From NCBI GenBank assembly GCA_050247435.1, contig JBFWUF010000019.1, positions 60,498-124,497 on the forward strand: a DNA stretch of 64,000 nucleotides. The letters run 5' to 3'. Both the position numbers and the translations under genes were made by a program. This document shows, in pieces, positions 55,725-64,000 of this stretch. Source of the stretch: JAJVID01 sp050247435. Lineage in GTDB: Bacteria > Acidobacteriota > Blastocatellia > RBC074. Below the pieces are notes generated by a model. It did not search any database and was not told the DNA's origin. It was given only the letters and a program-made list of their open reading frames with translations. Within the stretch, counting starts at the first letter, position 1; each line of letters begins with the position of its first letter.

Positions 55725-55966
55725 AGGAATCCCAGCACATCGATTGGAAAGAGACGTGGCGCGATGAATGGCTGCGCTGGGTGTGCGCTTTCGCCAATGC
55801 TGAAGGCGGGCGGCTGCACATCGGGCGCAATGATCGCGGCGTCATCGTCGGCGTGCTGAACTTCGAGTCTCCCTTTTCGCTTGAATATCTGGCCGTGCTT
55901 TCAACGACTGCGTCGGAAGAAACTTCGGTGAAAACTTCGGTGAAAACTTCGGTGAAAGCTACCTAA
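55721..55966 (+). pseudogene. Truncated AlbA_2 (Schlafen-like) protein gene
   Basis: The first ~50 residues match the AlbA_2 domain (QHIDWKETWRDEWLRWVCAFANAEGG, then LHIGRNDRGVIVGV). That domain normally runs on for some 100 residues and a C-terminal helix-turn-helix. Here it jumps to ETSVKTSVKTSVK and stops at 81 residues, with three 12-base tandem repeats (55922-55957). A similar short-repeat tail (ENYPENYPEN) is found in frame before hsdR. Full-length AlbA_2 genes are frequent between hsdS and hsdR, so this looks like an internal deletion. Confidence 0.65.
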
Positions 55967-56247
55967 ATCGAGTCAGACAAGATTGGCACAGTCTCTTTTT
56001 CCCTAGCCCAGCGATTAATCGCTGGGAAAAGAGCAAAGAGCGTTTTCAGCCCGATTCATCGGGCTTTGACGCCGCTTCAGCTAAAGCTATTTGCAAGCCC
56101 GATGAATCGGGCTGATTGATAATTTGCAACCAGCTTCCCAGCCGTGAACGGCTGGGCTAGAGAAAAGTGTCCGAATGTTTTCTGTTCTGATTTAGAAAAC
56201 TACCCGGAAAACTACCCAGAAAATTCTGGCACTGCTGAGGTAATCAA
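55967..56247. repeat. Nested palindromes between the AlbA_2 remnant and hsdR
   Basis: Four short palindromes lie in mirror order: CCCAGCGATTAATCGCTGGG (56007-56026), AGCCCGATTCATCGGGCT (56048-56065), AGCCCGATGAATCGGGCT (56096-56113) and CCCAGCCGTGAACGGCTGGG (56137-56156). The middle two are reverse complements; the outer two match in part. Three 12-base units (56195-56230, GAAAACTACCCG) follow, reading ENYPENYPENSG in a frame that stops in TGA overlapping the hsdR ATG. Confidence 0.85.
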
Positions 56248-59200
56248 ATGAACAACGATCCGCGCACCGAACGCCATACGCAAAATCGGGTGATCTCACT
56301 CTTCACCGACGCGCTCGGCTATCGTTATCTCGGCGACTGGCATCAGCGCGCGAACAATCGCAACATCGAAACCGATCTGCTGCGCGCGAACCTGAAAGCG
56401 CGCGGCTACAGCGACGCGCAGATTTCCGCCGCATTGCAAAAGCTGGAGACGGCGGCGGACGCGACGCATCTTTCGCTGTATCGAGCCAATCTGAACACCT
56501 ATCAACTGTTGCGGTACGGCGTGCAGGTGCAGACCGCCGCCGGGCAGTCTCACGAAACCGTGCATCTGGTGGATTGGGAACATCCGGAGAAGAACGATTT
56601 CGCGCTGGCCGAAGAGGTCACGCTGCGCGCCGGGCTTCCGTCTGAAAGCCACGAGCGGCGGCCCGACATCGTGCTCTACCTGAACGGACTGGCCGTCGCG
56701 GTGATCGAATTGAAACGCGGCTCGGTGGAAGTGGGCGACGGCGTGCGCCAGCTCATCACGAATCAGGAGCCGATTTTCAACAAGCGGTTTTTCAGCACGG
56801 CGCAACTCGTCTTTGCGGGCAACGATTCGCAGGGACTGCGTTACGGCACGACGGGCACGCCGGAGAAGTTTTTCGTGGAGTGGAAGGCGCAGGACGTTGA
56901 CATGAATTTGCCCGGCGCGTTGCTCGACCGTCCGCTGGCCGAAATGTGCGAGAAGTCGCGCCTGCTCGATCTGATCCGCAACTTCGTCATCTTCGACGGC
57001 GGGCAGAAGAAGGTTCCGCGCCCGCATCAGTTCGCCGGAGTGAAAGCCGCGCAGGAGCGCATTGGCAAACGCGAAGGCGGCGTCATCTGGCACACGCAGG
57101 GCAGCGGCAAAAGCATCCTGATGGTGTTGTTGGCAAAGTGGCTGCTGGAACACGACCCTGAAGCGCGCATCCTGATCGTCACCGACCGCGACGAACTCGA
57201 CAAACAGATCGAAGGCGTGATGAAGAATGCGGGTGTCATTGGCGCGGAATCGCCTTCGCCCCGCATCACCTCGCGCGACGAGTTTAAGCAGAAGCTGATT
57301 GCTCCGAATCCGCGATTGCTGTGCGCGCTGATTCATAAATTCGACCTCAACCTCGAAGGCGCCGCGCCGCCGATCCACGGGCGCTTTTACGTCTTCGTGG
57401 ACGAATGTCACCGCACGCAGGGCGGCGGGATGAACAAGCAGATGAAGCGATGGCTGGAGCGCGCGATCTTCATCGGCTTCACCGGCACGCCGCTCTTGCG
57501 CCGGGACAAACAGACGACGCGCGAAGTCTTCGGCACGTACATCCACACCTACAAATTCCACGAAGCCGTGGATGACAAAGTGGTGCTCGATCTGAAATAC
57601 GAAGCCCGCGACGTGCCGCAGCGGTTGACCTCGCAAAAGGCCATTGACGCGTGGTTCGAGCAGAAGACGAAAGGGCTGAACAATTTTCAGAAGGCTGTGG
57701 TGCGCAAACGCTGGGCGACGATGGAAGAGTTGATGAGCGCCGCCGAACGCAAGCAGCGCATCATCGCCAACATCATCGAGGACTTCAGCTTGAAGCCGCG
57801 CCTGAACAACGACCGGGGCACGGCGATCCTGGTGGCGGCTTCGATCTACGACGCCTGCCATTACTTCCGGCTGTTTCAGAACACCGGCTTTGGGCAGTAT
57901 TGCGGCGTCATCACGTCTTACGAGCCGAACCACAACGCCATTTCCCGCGAACCGGCGGGCAGCGACGAACGCTACAAATTCGACACCTACACGCGGCAGG
58001 TGCTGCGGGACAAGCAGACGACGAAGCAATATGAAGACGAGATGAAGCGGCGCTTCATCGAGGAACCCGCCAACTGCAAGCTGCTGATCGTGGTCAGCAA
58101 GCTACTGACCGGCTTTGACGCGCCGAGTTGCACTTATATTTACCTCGACAACGAGATGCGCGACCACACGCTGTTCCAGGCCATCTGCCGCACCAACCGG
58201 CTGGACGGCGACGACAAGGATTACGGCCACATCGTTGATTACAAGGGGCTGTTCGAGCAGGTGCAGAACTCCGTCGCCGTCTACAACTCCGACGAACTTG
58301 ACGTTGACGAAAGCGGCGATGACGGCAACGTGGCGCTGAAAGACTGGCGGACGGAAGGGAAGAAGAAGCTTGACGAGGCGCGCGAGGCGCTGCGCTATTT
58401 GTGCGAACCGGTCCCGCAGCCGCACGAACAGGAACAATACCTGTTCTATTTTTGTGGCCATACCAACGATCCCAACGCGCTGACGACGACCGAACCGCTG
58501 CGCATCTCTTTTTACAAGGCGACCGCGACGTTTTTGCGCGCCTACGCGGCGATAGCGGGGAATCTGGCCGAGGCCGGTTATTCGGCGGCTGAGATCGCCG
58601 CGCTGGAAAAGGAGACGCAGTTTTACGCCGACACGCGGGCGGCGATCAAAAAACATTCGGGCGAGGAATTGGACATCAAGCCTTACGAAGCGGATATGCG
58701 TCACCTGCTCAACACCTACGTCCAGGCCGACCCCGCCGCCGAACTGGGCAGCCTGAGCCAGTCGCCGCTGACCGAGATGATCATCGAGACGGGCATCCAC
58801 GACGCCATCGCCCGCAAGCTGAACGCGAAGGGCAGGCTTTCAAACAATGCCGTCGCCGAAGGCATCATCAACAACGTCCGCAAGACGATCATCCGCGACC
58901 AACTGACAGACCCAAGATTTTACGAAGAGATGTCGAAGCTGCTCGACGACCTGATCAAACAGCAGCGCGACGACGCGGCGGATTACGAGAAATGGCTGCG
59001 GGACGCCGAGGCGCTGATCAGGCGGCTGCAAAAGAAGCAGCCGGCTGAGCACGTCCCGGCGGCGCTGCACGGCAAGGCCGAGGCCATCGTGCTGTTCAAC
59101 AACCTGAGCGCCATTCCCGCGACGACGTTCCGCTGTCCGGCGGATGATGAGGAGAAAGCGCGGCTGGCGCTGGAACTCGATCAAACCATGCGTGAGCGCG

Positions 59201-59331
59201 CCCCGGCGGGATGGAAGGGCGACGACCAGCGCCAGAAGCAGGTGCTCAACGCGCTGTTCCCGCTGCTCGCGCGTGATCGCGGGGCGACGCAGGCGCTTTT
59301 CGAGATCATCAAACACCAAGGCGGCTACTGA
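56248..59331 (+). CDS. hsdR: Type I restriction-modification nuclease/translocase subunit HsdR
   Basis: The 1,027-residue HsdR has the PD-(D/E)xK nuclease core RRPDIVLYLNG...VAVIELK (Asp140, Glu154, Lys156), Walker A TQGSGKS (283-289), DECH (385-388), GFTGTP (motif III) and later SF2 motifs such as LLTGFDAPS. The C-terminal helical part binds HsdM. It cuts DNA after ATP-driven translocation. The ATG overlaps the stop of a remnant frame. The next gene starts in its last codon. Confidence 0.95.
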   Translation: MNNDPRTERHTQNRVISLFTDALGYRYLGDWHQRANNRNIETDLLRANLKARGYSDAQISAALQKLETAADATHLSLYRANLNTYQLLRYGVQVQTAAGQSHETVHLVDWEHPEKNDFALAEEVTLRAGLPSESHERRPDIVLYLNGLAVAVIELKRGSVEVGDGVRQLITNQEPIFNKRFFSTAQLVFAGNDSQGLRYGTTGTPEKFFVEWKAQDVDMNLPGALLDRPLAEMCEKSRLLDLIRNFVIFDGGQKKVPRPHQFAGVKAAQERIGKREGGVIWHTQGSGKSILMVLLAKWLLEHDPEARILIVTDRDELDKQIEGVMKNAGVIGAESPSPRITSRDEFKQKLIAPNPRLLCALIHKFDLNLEGAAPPIHGRFYVFVDECHRTQGGGMNKQMKRWLERAIFIGFTGTPLLRRDKQTTREVFGTYIHTYKFHEAVDDKVVLDLKYEARDVPQRLTSQKAIDAWFEQKTKGLNNFQKAVVRKRWATMEELMSAAERKQRIIANIIEDFSLKPRLNNDRGTAILVAASIYDACHYFRLFQNTGFGQYCGVITSYEPNHNAISREPAGSDERYKFDTYTRQVLRDKQTTKQYEDEMKRRFIEEPANCKLLIVVSKLLTGFDAPSCTYIYLDNEMRDHTLFQAICRTNRLDGDDKDYGHIVDYKGLFEQVQNSVAVYNSDELDVDESGDDGNVALKDWRTEGKKKLDEAREALRYLCEPVPQPHEQEQYLFYFCGHTNDPNALTTTEPLRISFYKATATFLRAYAAIAGNLAEAGYSAAEIAALEKETQFYADTRAAIKKHSGEELDIKPYEADMRHLLNTYVQADPAAELGSLSQSPLTEMIIETGIHDAIARKLNAKGRLSNNAVAEGIINNVRKTIIRDQLTDPRFYEEMSKLLDDLIKQQRDDAADYEKWLRDAEALIRRLQKKQPAEHVPAALHGKAEAIVLFNNLSAIPATTFRCPADDEEKARLALELDQTMRERAPAGWKGDDQRQKQVLNALFPLLARDRGATQALFEIIKHQGGY

Positions 59332-60047
59332 TGAACGAGACGATCCGGATCGGCGAGCTTTCGATCAAGGTGACGCGGAAGGGCATCAAGCACGTCCATC
59401 TCTCCGTGCATCCGCCTGATGGCCGCGTCACGCTGGCCGTCCCGGCTTCGACCCGTCTCGACGTGGCGCGCGCTTACGCCATCAGCAAACTCGGCTGGAT
59501 ACGCGAACAGCAAAACAAGTTGAGGAATCAAGCGCGCGAGACTCCCCGGCGGTTCATCGAGCGCGAAAGCCATTATCTATGGGGGCGGCGTTACCTGCTG
59601 AGCATTGCGTATGCGGATGCGAAGCCAAGCGCGCGGCTCGATCACAAATGCATCACGCTCACCGTGCGTCCGGGCAGCAGCGCCGAAAAACGCGCCGAGG
59701 TTATGCACGAATGGCATAAGTCATTGCTGCACGACGTCGTGCCGGGATTGATTGCGAAGTGGGAAGCAAAACTCGGCGTTCAGGTAAAGCGGTACTTTCT
59801 GCAGCGAATGAAAACCCGTTGGGGCGGCTGCAACCACCGCGCCGGCCACATCCGCCTGAACACGGAACTCGTGAAAAAACCGAAGGACCTGCTCGAATAC
59901 ATCATCGTCCATGAGATGGCGCATCTGTTGGAGCCGAGGCACAGCGAGCGCTTTACGGCTCTTCTGGACAAGCATTACCCAGCCTGGCGTGAGGCCCGCG
60001 CCGAACTCAACGAACTGCCACTGTCGGCAGAGTCCTGGAAGGGATGA
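59331..60047 (+). CDS. YgjP-like M48/DUF45 zinc metallopeptidase
   Basis: A 238-residue protein with HEMAH (194-198) and the downstream His in EPRHSERF (about 204), the DUF45/YgjP set. The TRWGGC and IRLNTELVKKP segments precede it. The ATG overlaps the hsdR TGA, so it is translated with the type I operon. YgjP genes often end type I operons; the substrate is unknown, perhaps the restriction subunits themselves. Confidence 0.9.
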   Translation: MNETIRIGELSIKVTRKGIKHVHLSVHPPDGRVTLAVPASTRLDVARAYAISKLGWIREQQNKLRNQARETPRRFIERESHYLWGRRYLLSIAYADAKPSARLDHKCITLTVRPGSSAEKRAEVMHEWHKSLLHDVVPGLIAKWEAKLGVQVKRYFLQRMKTRWGGCNHRAGHIRLNTELVKKPKDLLEYIIVHEMAHLLEPRHSERFTALLDKHYPAWREARAELNELPLSAESWKG

Positions 60048-60189
60048 CTCTCGCTGAAGTTAGCGGATTGCTTGCTGCTTTTTACCTCGCTTGCATTGAT
60101 CACGCTTCGCGGCTTAATCTGACCGGCATTGTGGCTTCAGCCCTTGCCTGCGGAATATCTATTTGAAAGCGAGATTAACACCAGTTTTA

Positions 60190-61146
60190 ATGAGCAAGAT
60201 CAAAGTCTGTTATCACGGAAATTGTTTTGACGGAGTTTCATCCGCCGCGGTCTTTTCGCGGTTTTACAACGAGAGAGTTAATCCTGGCTGGGAATTCGTT
60301 TATCAGCCGGTGGTTCATCGCGCGGGCGCGCTGTTTGACGATGGCTTGTTCGACGGCGACGAGAACGCCATCGTAGATTTCAAATACAGCAATTCGCCGA
60401 AGCTGACCTGGTGGTTCGATCACCACAAGAGCGCGTTCCTGTCGCCGGAAGACGAAGCTCATTTCAACGCCGACACAAGCGGCAGAAAGTTCCTGGACGC
60501 GGGCTACAAATCCTGCACCAAATTCATCGCTGATACGGGGCAGCAGAAGTTCGGCTTCGACGCCGCCCCGATGAGCGAGTTGATCCACTGGGCGAACAGG
60601 ATTGACGGCGCGCTTTACGAAAACGCCGCCGAGCCGGTCGAGATGAAGGCCGACGCGTTCAAGCTGGCGCTGGTGATCGAAAACGAACGCGATCAGAAGC
60701 TGATCGAACGGATCATCGGCGATCTGCAAACGAAAACTTTGAGCGAGGCCGCGCAATCGCCTTACATCGTCGAACGAATCGAGCCGCTCATTGAACGCCA
60801 TCTGCGTTCGATGGAGATCATCAAGCAGACCGCGCGTGTCGTCGGCCCGGTGGTCTTTTTCGATGTGGTCGGGCACGATATGGAAGGCTACAACAAATTC
60901 GTGCCGTATTATCTGCATCCCGAAGTGACTTACAGCGTCAGCGTGAGCCTGTCGTCGTTCCGCTCGAAAGTCTCGGTGGGATCGAACCCCTGGGCGCCTC
61001 GCCCGCGCACGCACGATCTGGCGGCGATTTGCGAACGTTATGGCGGCGGCGGGCACGCGGTGGTCGCGGCGATTTCGCTCGCGCCGGAGGATTTGGATAC
61101 GACGAGGAAGATTGCGGCGGAGATTGTTGAAGAGTTGCAGCGGTAG
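60190..61146 (+). CDS. DHH superfamily phosphoesterase
   Basis: A 318-residue protein with N-terminal VCYHGNCFDGVSSAA, the DHH motif WFDHH (about 77-79) and C-terminal DHHA1-type YGGGGHAVVAA. Both parts are present, as in NrnA/RecJ-like enzymes that cleave short oligonucleotides or cyclic dinucleotides. One Asp of the usual first motif (DxD) is replaced by CFDG, so metal ligation needs checking. The ATG 60190 is used because the longer TTG start has no ribosome site. Confidence 0.8.
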   Translation: MSKIKVCYHGNCFDGVSSAAVFSRFYNERVNPGWEFVYQPVVHRAGALFDDGLFDGDENAIVDFKYSNSPKLTWWFDHHKSAFLSPEDEAHFNADTSGRKFLDAGYKSCTKFIADTGQQKFGFDAAPMSELIHWANRIDGALYENAAEPVEMKADAFKLALVIENERDQKLIERIIGDLQTKTLSEAAQSPYIVERIEPLIERHLRSMEIIKQTARVVGPVVFFDVVGHDMEGYNKFVPYYLHPEVTYSVSVSLSSFRSKVSVGSNPWAPRPRTHDLAAICERYGGGGHAVVAAISLAPEDLDTTRKIAAEIVEELQR

Positions 61147-61165
61147 GCAGGAAGGAGAGGCTGAA

Positions 61166-61672
61166 TTGGCTAAAAAGAAATCCAGATCGAAGGTCGTCGG
61201 CTCGATCACCGTGAGCAAGAACTATCCGCCGTTGCGCGAAGTGACGCCGAAAACTCATCTCGAAATCCGTTCGACGCCGAACGAGGAGATGAAGCTCTAT
61301 CCGCTCGACACCTTCGAGTATGAATACCCCGGCAGCCGCATCGAGATTGAGTTCACCTCGGCGGAGTTCACGGCGATCTGCCCGTTCTCAGACTTCCCGG
61401 ATTTCGCCACGCTGCGCATCCGGTACGTCCCGCACCTGCGCTGCATCGAGTTGAAATCGCTGAAGCTTTACATCAATTCGTTCCGCGACGTGAAGATCTT
61501 CCACGAGCACGTCGTGAACAAGTTCCTGGAAGATTTCGTCGCGGCCTGCGACCCGCTGGAATTTCACATCGAAGGCGATTTTCACGTGCGCGGCAACATC
61601 AAGACCGTCGTCCGCGCCAGCTATCACCGGGAGCGCCCGAAAAAGTCGCCAGCGCGGGTCGTCAGGAACTAA
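61166..61672 (+). CDS. queF: NADPH-dependent 7-cyano-7-deazaguanine reductase QueF
   Basis: A 168-residue short-type QueF. The active site is FTAICPFSDFPDFA (nucleophile Cys72, Asp79) with ELKSLKLYINSFRD binding substrate (Glu95). It reduces preQ0 to preQ1 for queuosine tRNA modification. The TTG at 61166, with AAGGAGAGG nine bases earlier, is the start; it lies 19 bases after the DHH gene. No other queuosine genes or preQ1 riboswitch were seen. Confidence 0.93.
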   Translation: MAKKKSRSKVVGSITVSKNYPPLREVTPKTHLEIRSTPNEEMKLYPLDTFEYEYPGSRIEIEFTSAEFTAICPFSDFPDFATLRIRYVPHLRCIELKSLKLYINSFRDVKIFHEHVVNKFLEDFVAACDPLEFHIEGDFHVRGNIKTVVRASYHRERPKKSPARVVRN

Positions 61673-61723
61673 CACGCGCCCGCCGTCGTAATCCGAGCGG
61701 AAACCCAGACAAGGAGACTCACA

Positions 61724-62521
61724 ATGTATTGTCCGAAATGCGCGAGCCAGGTTGCTGACAATCAGCGTTATTGCAAAATGTGCGGACTCAAGCTGGATGT
61801 CATCGTTGACGCGATTGAAGGCCGGCCGCGGGGGCCGCTCGACTTTGAAACTCTCAAACGCGATCTGCGCGATCTTGGCTCGAACCTTCGCGCCGGTTTT
61901 GAAGAGATCAAAAATACGCGGAGGCTGGGCAAGACGCCTACGCCTCCCGTGCACGCATCCTCAATGCCGTCTGGTCAGGACTGGCAGCAGGAAATGAGCA
62001 AGGCCGTCTGGTCTCACGAATTCAGCAAAGCTCTGAAGAAAATGAAGGTCGCGCATTCGCGCAAATACAGCCTGCAACAGGCGGCGCTTTCGATCTTCAG
62101 CGGCGGCGCAATGATGGCTGTGTGGTATTACCTGCTTGAGGCTGCGACCAATTCAGGGCTACTCAGCAATCTGGAAACGATCATCATGGATAAGACCGAG
62201 ACTCCGATTGTCGGCCTGGTTCCGGTCATACAGATGTTGTGGTTGCTCGGATTGATCCCCATCGCGCGCGGCGTCGCGCATCTGTTCAATGGAATCTTCT
62301 TCGCGCCGAAGCTGGAAAAAGAGCCGGAGCCGCAGGTCGGCTTCGCGCCCGGTTTCACGCCTGGTTTCACACAAACCCACATTCAACCCCCGCCGGCTTA
62401 CGTCTCAGCGGTTCCCTCCGCGGTTTCGGACGCTGAGACGAACGATTTGGAGGCTGTGCGAAATCCGAAACCGCAGATGAGCGTGATTGAAGACGCGACG
62501 TTGCGGTTCGAATCGAAATGA
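61724..62521 (+). CDS. Zinc ribbon domain membrane protein
   Basis: A 265-residue protein: an N-terminal zinc ribbon (CPKCASQVADNQRYCKMCG), a charged linker, two hydrophobic segments (about 126-145 and 165-185) and a Pro-rich tail (about 205-235). The combination is common in unassigned envelope proteins. No enzymatic motif. Its TGA overlaps the next gene's ATG, so they are coupled. Confidence 0.75.
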   Translation: MYCPKCASQVADNQRYCKMCGLKLDVIVDAIEGRPRGPLDFETLKRDLRDLGSNLRAGFEEIKNTRRLGKTPTPPVHASSMPSGQDWQQEMSKAVWSHEFSKALKKMKVAHSRKYSLQQAALSIFSGGAMMAVWYYLLEAATNSGLLSNLETIIMDKTETPIVGLVPVIQMLWLLGLIPIARGVAHLFNGIFFAPKLEKEPEPQVGFAPGFTPGFTQTHIQPPPAYVSAVPSAVSDAETNDLEAVRNPKPQMSVIEDATLRFESK

Positions 62522-63846
62522 AACCTTCCCCCGGCTTTTTCCCTCCTGTCACGATGAAATCAGTGATTATCTTTTGCTCCATCAGGCGCAGCGTTCTGAT
62601 GGCGGTTCTGTGCGCGCTCTTTGCCGCCGCGCACGTCGTTACGGCCCAAACTTCGCCCGAAACTTCGCGCCCCGAACTTTCGCGAGAAGAGAAGTGGCGT
62701 GAGGATTTGAAGTATCTGGCCGTCGAGCTTCCGAAACGACACAAAAACCTATTCTTCAAAATCACGCGCGAGCGATTCGACCGCGAAGTTGCCATGATCT
62801 CCGAGTCGGTTCCGAAACTGTCGGATTCGGAGATCAGGCTGGAGCTATGGCGTCTGGCCGCGATGATCGGCGACGCGCACACAAGGATTCATTACGGCAG
62901 AGAGAAGATTTATCCGCTAGGGCTTTACCAGTTTTCGGATGGTGTCTTTGTCGCCGCCACAACGGAAGAGTACAAAGCGGCGCTTGGCGCAAGGCTCGTC
63001 AAAATCGGCAAAACCGACGTCGAACGGGCGAAGAAGACCGTTCGTTCAATTATCCCCGTCGAAAACGAATCGTGGTTCAAACAGCAATTCCCGAACTACC
63101 TGAACGACCCTGAAATTCTCTACCTGTTGAAAATCCTGCCCACCGCCGACGAAGGCGATTTCACGTTCAAAGACCGGAACGGCAAACTGTTCGTCGTCAA
63201 GCTGCGAGCCGTTTCGACAAAAGAGCAACTCAAATTGATCCGCCCGTTCGATTCGCCGCCGGGCAAAACGCCGCTCTACTTGCGCAATCCTGAGAAATAT
63301 TACTGGCGCGAGTATCTTGCCGATTCAAAGACGCTCTATCTGAATTACCGCCGGTGCGCCAACATGTCTTCGCTGCCGTTCAACAAATTCGCCGAGGCGA
63401 TGTTGAAATTCATGGACGAGAATCCGGTCGAGCGGATGGTGATTGACCTGCGGCTGAACGGCGGCGGCAATTCGGCTATCTTCGACCCGTTCATCGCGGC
63501 GTTATCGAAGCGGCGGGATGTCAATCAAACAGGCAAACTGTTCGTGCTGATTGGCAGAGGGACTTTCTCTTCGGCCTATCTGAACGCGCTGAGGTTGAAG
63601 CGGGACACGAAGGCGATTCTGGTAGGCGAGCCGACAGGGCAGCGACCGAACGCTTACGGCGAAGTCAAAACGATGACCCTGCCACATTCAAAACTGCTCG
63701 TGCAGTATTCGACGAAGTATTTCAAAACGGTTGACGGCGATCCGCCGGCGCTTGCTCCTGATATTTTGGTTGGGCGTTCGTCATGGAATTATGCGAGCGG
63801 GCGCGATCCTGTGTTGGAGCGGGCGTTGAATTACAGGAGCAAATAA
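62518..63846 (+). CDS. S41-like peptidase
   Basis: The 442-residue protein has an N-terminal signal segment (about 12-42). It carries a C-terminal-processing-peptidase-like core: VIDLRLNGGGNSAIFDPF, then LFVLIGRGTFSSAYLNA, where the Ser of TFSSA is the likely nucleophile, and EPTGQRPNAYGE. No PDZ domain is visible. The signal and fold suggest a periplasmic or secreted enzyme. Start overlaps the upstream gene by four bases. Confidence 0.8.
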   Translation: MKPSPGFFPPVTMKSVIIFCSIRRSVLMAVLCALFAAAHVVTAQTSPETSRPELSREEKWREDLKYLAVELPKRHKNLFFKITRERFDREVAMISESVPKLSDSEIRLELWRLAAMIGDAHTRIHYGREKIYPLGLYQFSDGVFVAATTEEYKAALGARLVKIGKTDVERAKKTVRSIIPVENESWFKQQFPNYLNDPEILYLLKILPTADEGDFTFKDRNGKLFVVKLRAVSTKEQLKLIRPFDSPPGKTPLYLRNPEKYYWREYLADSKTLYLNYRRCANMSSLPFNKFAEAMLKFMDENPVERMVIDLRLNGGGNSAIFDPFIAALSKRRDVNQTGKLFVLIGRGTFSSAYLNALRLKRDTKAILVGEPTGQRPNAYGEVKTMTLPHSKLLVQYSTKYFKTVDGDPPALAPDILVGRSSWNYASGRDPVLERALNYRSK

Positions 63847-63974
63847 AGCATTTAGCAAAAGAGTTTCAGCCACGGGTGACACCTCACTTAAGTGTGCTTG
63901 AAGTAGGTTTTTGACAAGAAAATGAGTCCAACAATAATCCTTGAGTCGCTGACAGGTGACACAGGGAGCATCGT

Positions 63975-64000
63975 ATGGACTCGACAAAAGTATTTTGCCC
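63975..64000 (+). CDS. Start of a possible transposase gene, cut by window end
   Basis: An ATG at 63975 has AGGGAG eight bases earlier and reads MDSTKVFCP before the window ends. A first line of this kind, followed by a CxxC zinc module, occurs in IS1-like/orphan transposases. The preceding 130 bases contain a repeated GGTGACAC (63889, 63954) that could be part of an IS end. Only nine residues are visible. Confidence 0.3.

Noticed and set aside
53040..56250. CRISPR array
   Set aside because: The repeats are palindromes or short tandem units without regular spacers, and no cas gene is near.
60048..61165. preQ1 riboswitch before queF
   Set aside because: The gap before queF is 19 bases and the space before the DHH gene shows no preQ1 aptamer pattern.
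63781..63987. 68-codon leftward frame at the window end
   Set aside because: It overlaps the end of the S41-like gene and shows no family features.

Overview
The window is high-GC DNA from a Gram-negative bacterium. There are no rRNA or tRNA genes, so placement rests on gene content: a YCF-type secreted Asp-box (VPS10-like) protein, M28 peptidase, tandem DUF3108 protein, ClpS-ClpA, Hfq, class 1B dihydroorotate dehydrogenase with PyrK, Tat-exported sulfite dehydrogenase and many short intergenic palindromes. This mix fits Acidobacteriota (Blastocatellia-like), but that is inference. Genes lie on both strands with short spacers, and ATG, GTG and TTG starts are all used.

Layout. 1-7.9 kb: end of a tetratricopeptide-like protein, a SorA/SorB-type sulfite dehydrogenase pair whose cytochrome has a duplicated haem domain, membrane proteins, a DUF2156 protein, RidA and a B12-binding radical SAM protein. 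8-14 kb: an accessory island with XisH, XisI, a DUF4926 protein, a 1,202-residue fused nuclease-methyltransferase, a 3'-end relic of the neighbouring VPS10-like gene, and a GNAT protein. 14-22 kb: VPS10-like protein, esterase, M28 peptidase, a solitary adenine methyltransferase, a zinc ribbon protein and a Uma2 nuclease. 22-27 kb: clpS-clpA, hfq, tmk and holB. 27.3-29.7 kb: two dead IS630-type elements, one inside the other. 29.7-36.3 kb: FTR1 iron permease, DUF3108 protein, then a leftward pyrK-nudix-pyrD-M23-pyrF cluster; 36.4-39.9 kb: a rightward DUF1499-pyrR-pyrB-pyrC cluster. Together these supply most late steps of UMP synthesis (carAB and pyrE are absent here). 40-51.4 kb: TonB-like protein, phosphoesterase, two XdhC-type genes split by a foreign-looking gene, and a giant exported HEAT/transglutaminase/TPR protein. 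51.5-60 kb: a type I restriction-modification operon hsdM-hsdS-(remnant)-hsdR-metallopeptidase. 60-64 kb: DHH phosphoesterase, QueF, a zinc ribbon membrane protein, an S41-like peptidase and what looks like the start of another transposase gene.

The most unusual signal is in the type I operon. Three unrelated palindromic elements share one architecture: two copies, each able to fold into its own hairpin, placed in inverted orientation. One sits in frame inside hsdM, one separates hsdM from hsdS and is accompanied by a duplicated hsdM tail, and one lies in the collapsed AlbA_2-type gene before hsdR. Other palindromic or tandem families sit between clpS and clpA, around the gene that splits the xdhC pair, upstream of pyrB and inside the first codons of pyrF. 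The second strong signal is the nested IS pair: removing the inner element at its TA duplication restores the reading frame of the outer transposase exactly.
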